Of a DNA stretch of 5,289 nucleotides, positions 4,535-5,289 are shown one piece after another. Made by a program: the position numbers and the translations under genes. Source of the stretch: Lentzea sp. (GTDB lineage: Bacteria; Actinomycetota; Actinomycetes; Mycobacteriales; Pseudonocardiaceae); contig JASLAV010000599.1 in NCBI GenBank assembly GCA_030146905.1, positions 1 to 5,289 of the forward strand, written 5' to 3'. The notes under the pieces are model-generated. The model did no database searches and was not told the origin of the DNA. It worked only from the letters and a program-made list of their open reading frames with translations. The first letter of the stretch is position 1. Each line of letters begins with the position of its first letter.

Positions 4535-4993
4535 AAGGGTGTATGGGTTCACTTCCATCAATCGACCGTGAGGTCGTCCTACCTTTTCCGCATGACCCGC
4601 AACGTGCGCGGGAACTGCGGGGATCGTTGCTTGTGCTTAACCGAAGACCACCCGCCAATCTCGATGGAACCGCGGTACCCGTCCGGCGAACCTCAGCCGG
4701 AACTGGGCGATCCGATGGCGTGCAACCCTTCCCTTCTCCTCTGATACCTGACTTCTGTTCTTGCGCTAGCTCACGGGTAGTTCGTCATCTCCCGTGTCGA
4801 TATGACGTTCTCTCTCTTACGACGTGCAGAAGATTACACACAGCCGCGGACGAATGTCTACCCCGGCCACTGCAGATTTGCTCGATCTGATGCCCTAGGC
4901 ATGCTGACCTGCGAAGGCGAGACGCAACGCCGTTGGTGCCTGCGGGGACTTCGAGGTGTGAGGACCACTGCGGAGCGAGAACGGGAGCGGACC
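4535..4993. other. Intergenic region without a convincing gene
   Basis: No reading frame here looks like a protein; the longest (4543-4890, plus) has mixed composition, no recognisable motif and no ribosome binding site. GC falls to about 50% over 4741-4860, well below the rest of the window. Small inverted repeats are present: 4563-4576 (5-bp stem, GTGA loop), 4682-4701 (TCCGGC/GCCGGA, 8-nt loop), 4772-4796 (CACGGG/CCCGTG, 13-nt spacer) and 4890-4902 (ATGCC/GGCAT). It probably holds the promoters of the MerR-type gene and of the sigma factor. On the minus strand, TTGCGG (4602-4597) and TAGGAC (4581-4576) could be a weak promoter with 15-bp spacing. Confidence 0.6.
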
Positions 4994-5289
4994 ATGCGGG
5001 CAGGGCCTGAGCACGCCGGTGCCGCGGATGCCCGAGTGCTGCCCCCTGACGACGACCAGGAACTGTGGGAGCAGGCCGCCTGCGGCGACGTCGACGCGTT
5101 CGGGGAGTTGTTCCGCCATCACTCCGGCGCGGTGTGGAACTACGCCTACCGGTTGACCGGCTCCTGGTCGGTGGCGGAGGACCTGACCTCGGCCGCGTTC
5201 CTCACCGCGTGCCGACGGCTGGGCGAGCTGACGCTGGTGAACCGCAGCGCACGGCCGTGGCTGTTCGCCGTGACCGGCAACCTGGCGCG
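4994..5289 (+). CDS. ECF-type RNA polymerase sigma factor, N-terminal part (cut by window edge)
   Basis: 98 codons are visible and the gene runs off the right edge. After a short acidic leader (ending PPDDDQELWEQAACGD), the protein shows sigma region 2: DAFGELFRHHSGAVWNYAYR (34-53) and LTGSWSVAEDLTSAAFLTAC (54-73), the latter holding the AEDL signature of regions 2.2-2.3, which binds core polymerase and the -10 element. It ends RPWLFAVTGNLA, typical of actinobacterial ECF sigma factors, which usually go on to region 4. The ATG at 4994 has GGGAG six nt upstream; an in-frame GTG at 4958 would add 12 charged residues and remains possible. No anti-sigma gene is visible, since the downstream side lies outside the window. 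Its stimulus and targets cannot be told. Confidence 0.9.
   Translation, partial: MRAGPEHAGAADARVLPPDDDQELWEQAACGDVDAFGELFRHHSGAVWNYAYRLTGSWSVAEDLTSAAFLTACRRLGELTLVNRSARPWLFAVTGNLA

Noticed and set aside
4543..4890. Plus-strand frame of 115 codons in the gap before the sigma factor
   Set aside because: No ribosome binding site, no motif, mixed codon use and GC near 50%; treated as non-coding.
4535..4993. Known riboswitch or tRNA in the gene-free stretch
   Set aside because: No tRNA arms or T-loop and no recognisable riboswitch core were found by eye; the small stems present are compatible with chance.
1..5289. CRISPR array, toxin-antitoxin pair or phage-defence module
   Set aside because: No regularly spaced direct repeats were seen, and the small HTH gene has no toxin-like partner.

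Overview
The window is high-GC DNA from an actinomycete, most likely Streptomyces or a close relative. Coding regions have strong G/C at third positions, starts are GTG or ATG behind GGAG-type ribosome binding sites, and the regulator and sigma-factor families (WYL/YafY, MmyB-like, MerR-like beside a cold-shock gene, ECF sigma) are typical of that group. No species can be named from the sequence alone. It looks like ordinary chromosomal accessory DNA rather than a dense gene cluster.

Positions 1-1260 hold the 5' end of a leftward WYL/YafY-type HTH regulator, a short divergent intergenic region with an inverted repeat, and a rightward epoxide-hydrolase-type alpha/beta hydrolase. Positions 1257-1749 are a shrunken IS5-family insertion sequence: a decayed transposase in minus orientation, with internal deletions and a frame change, between terminal inverted repeats. 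The repeats as aligned contain the stop codons of the two convergent flanking genes. Positions 1746-3606 hold a leftward short-chain dehydrogenase/reductase (SDR), a 175-bp divergent intergenic region with three palindromes and a possible 25-codon ORF, and a rightward XRE/MmyB-like regulator. The left half is therefore two regulator/enzyme divergons facing each other across the IS remnant.

Positions 3607-4484 hold a 67-residue cold-shock protein behind a structured leader of up to about 145 nt, two hairpins after it, the second a strong terminator, and a convergent small MerR-type HTH protein with its own hairpin-bearing leader. Positions 4485-4993 have no convincing gene, and GC falls to about 50% around 4741-4860. 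The window ends inside an ECF sigma factor gene starting near 4994, of which region 2 is visible.

The likely logic is two locally regulated detoxification or lipid/xenobiotic-modifying enzymes (epoxide hydrolase and SDR), each beside a divergent regulator, followed by a cold-shock/HTH pair and a stress-type sigma factor. No CRISPR array, tRNA, rRNA or clear new defence system is visible. The most unusual points are the IS remnant whose ends coincide with two stop codons, the palindrome-rich SDR/MmyB intergenic region with its coupled small ORF, and the hairpins in the csp and MerR leaders.
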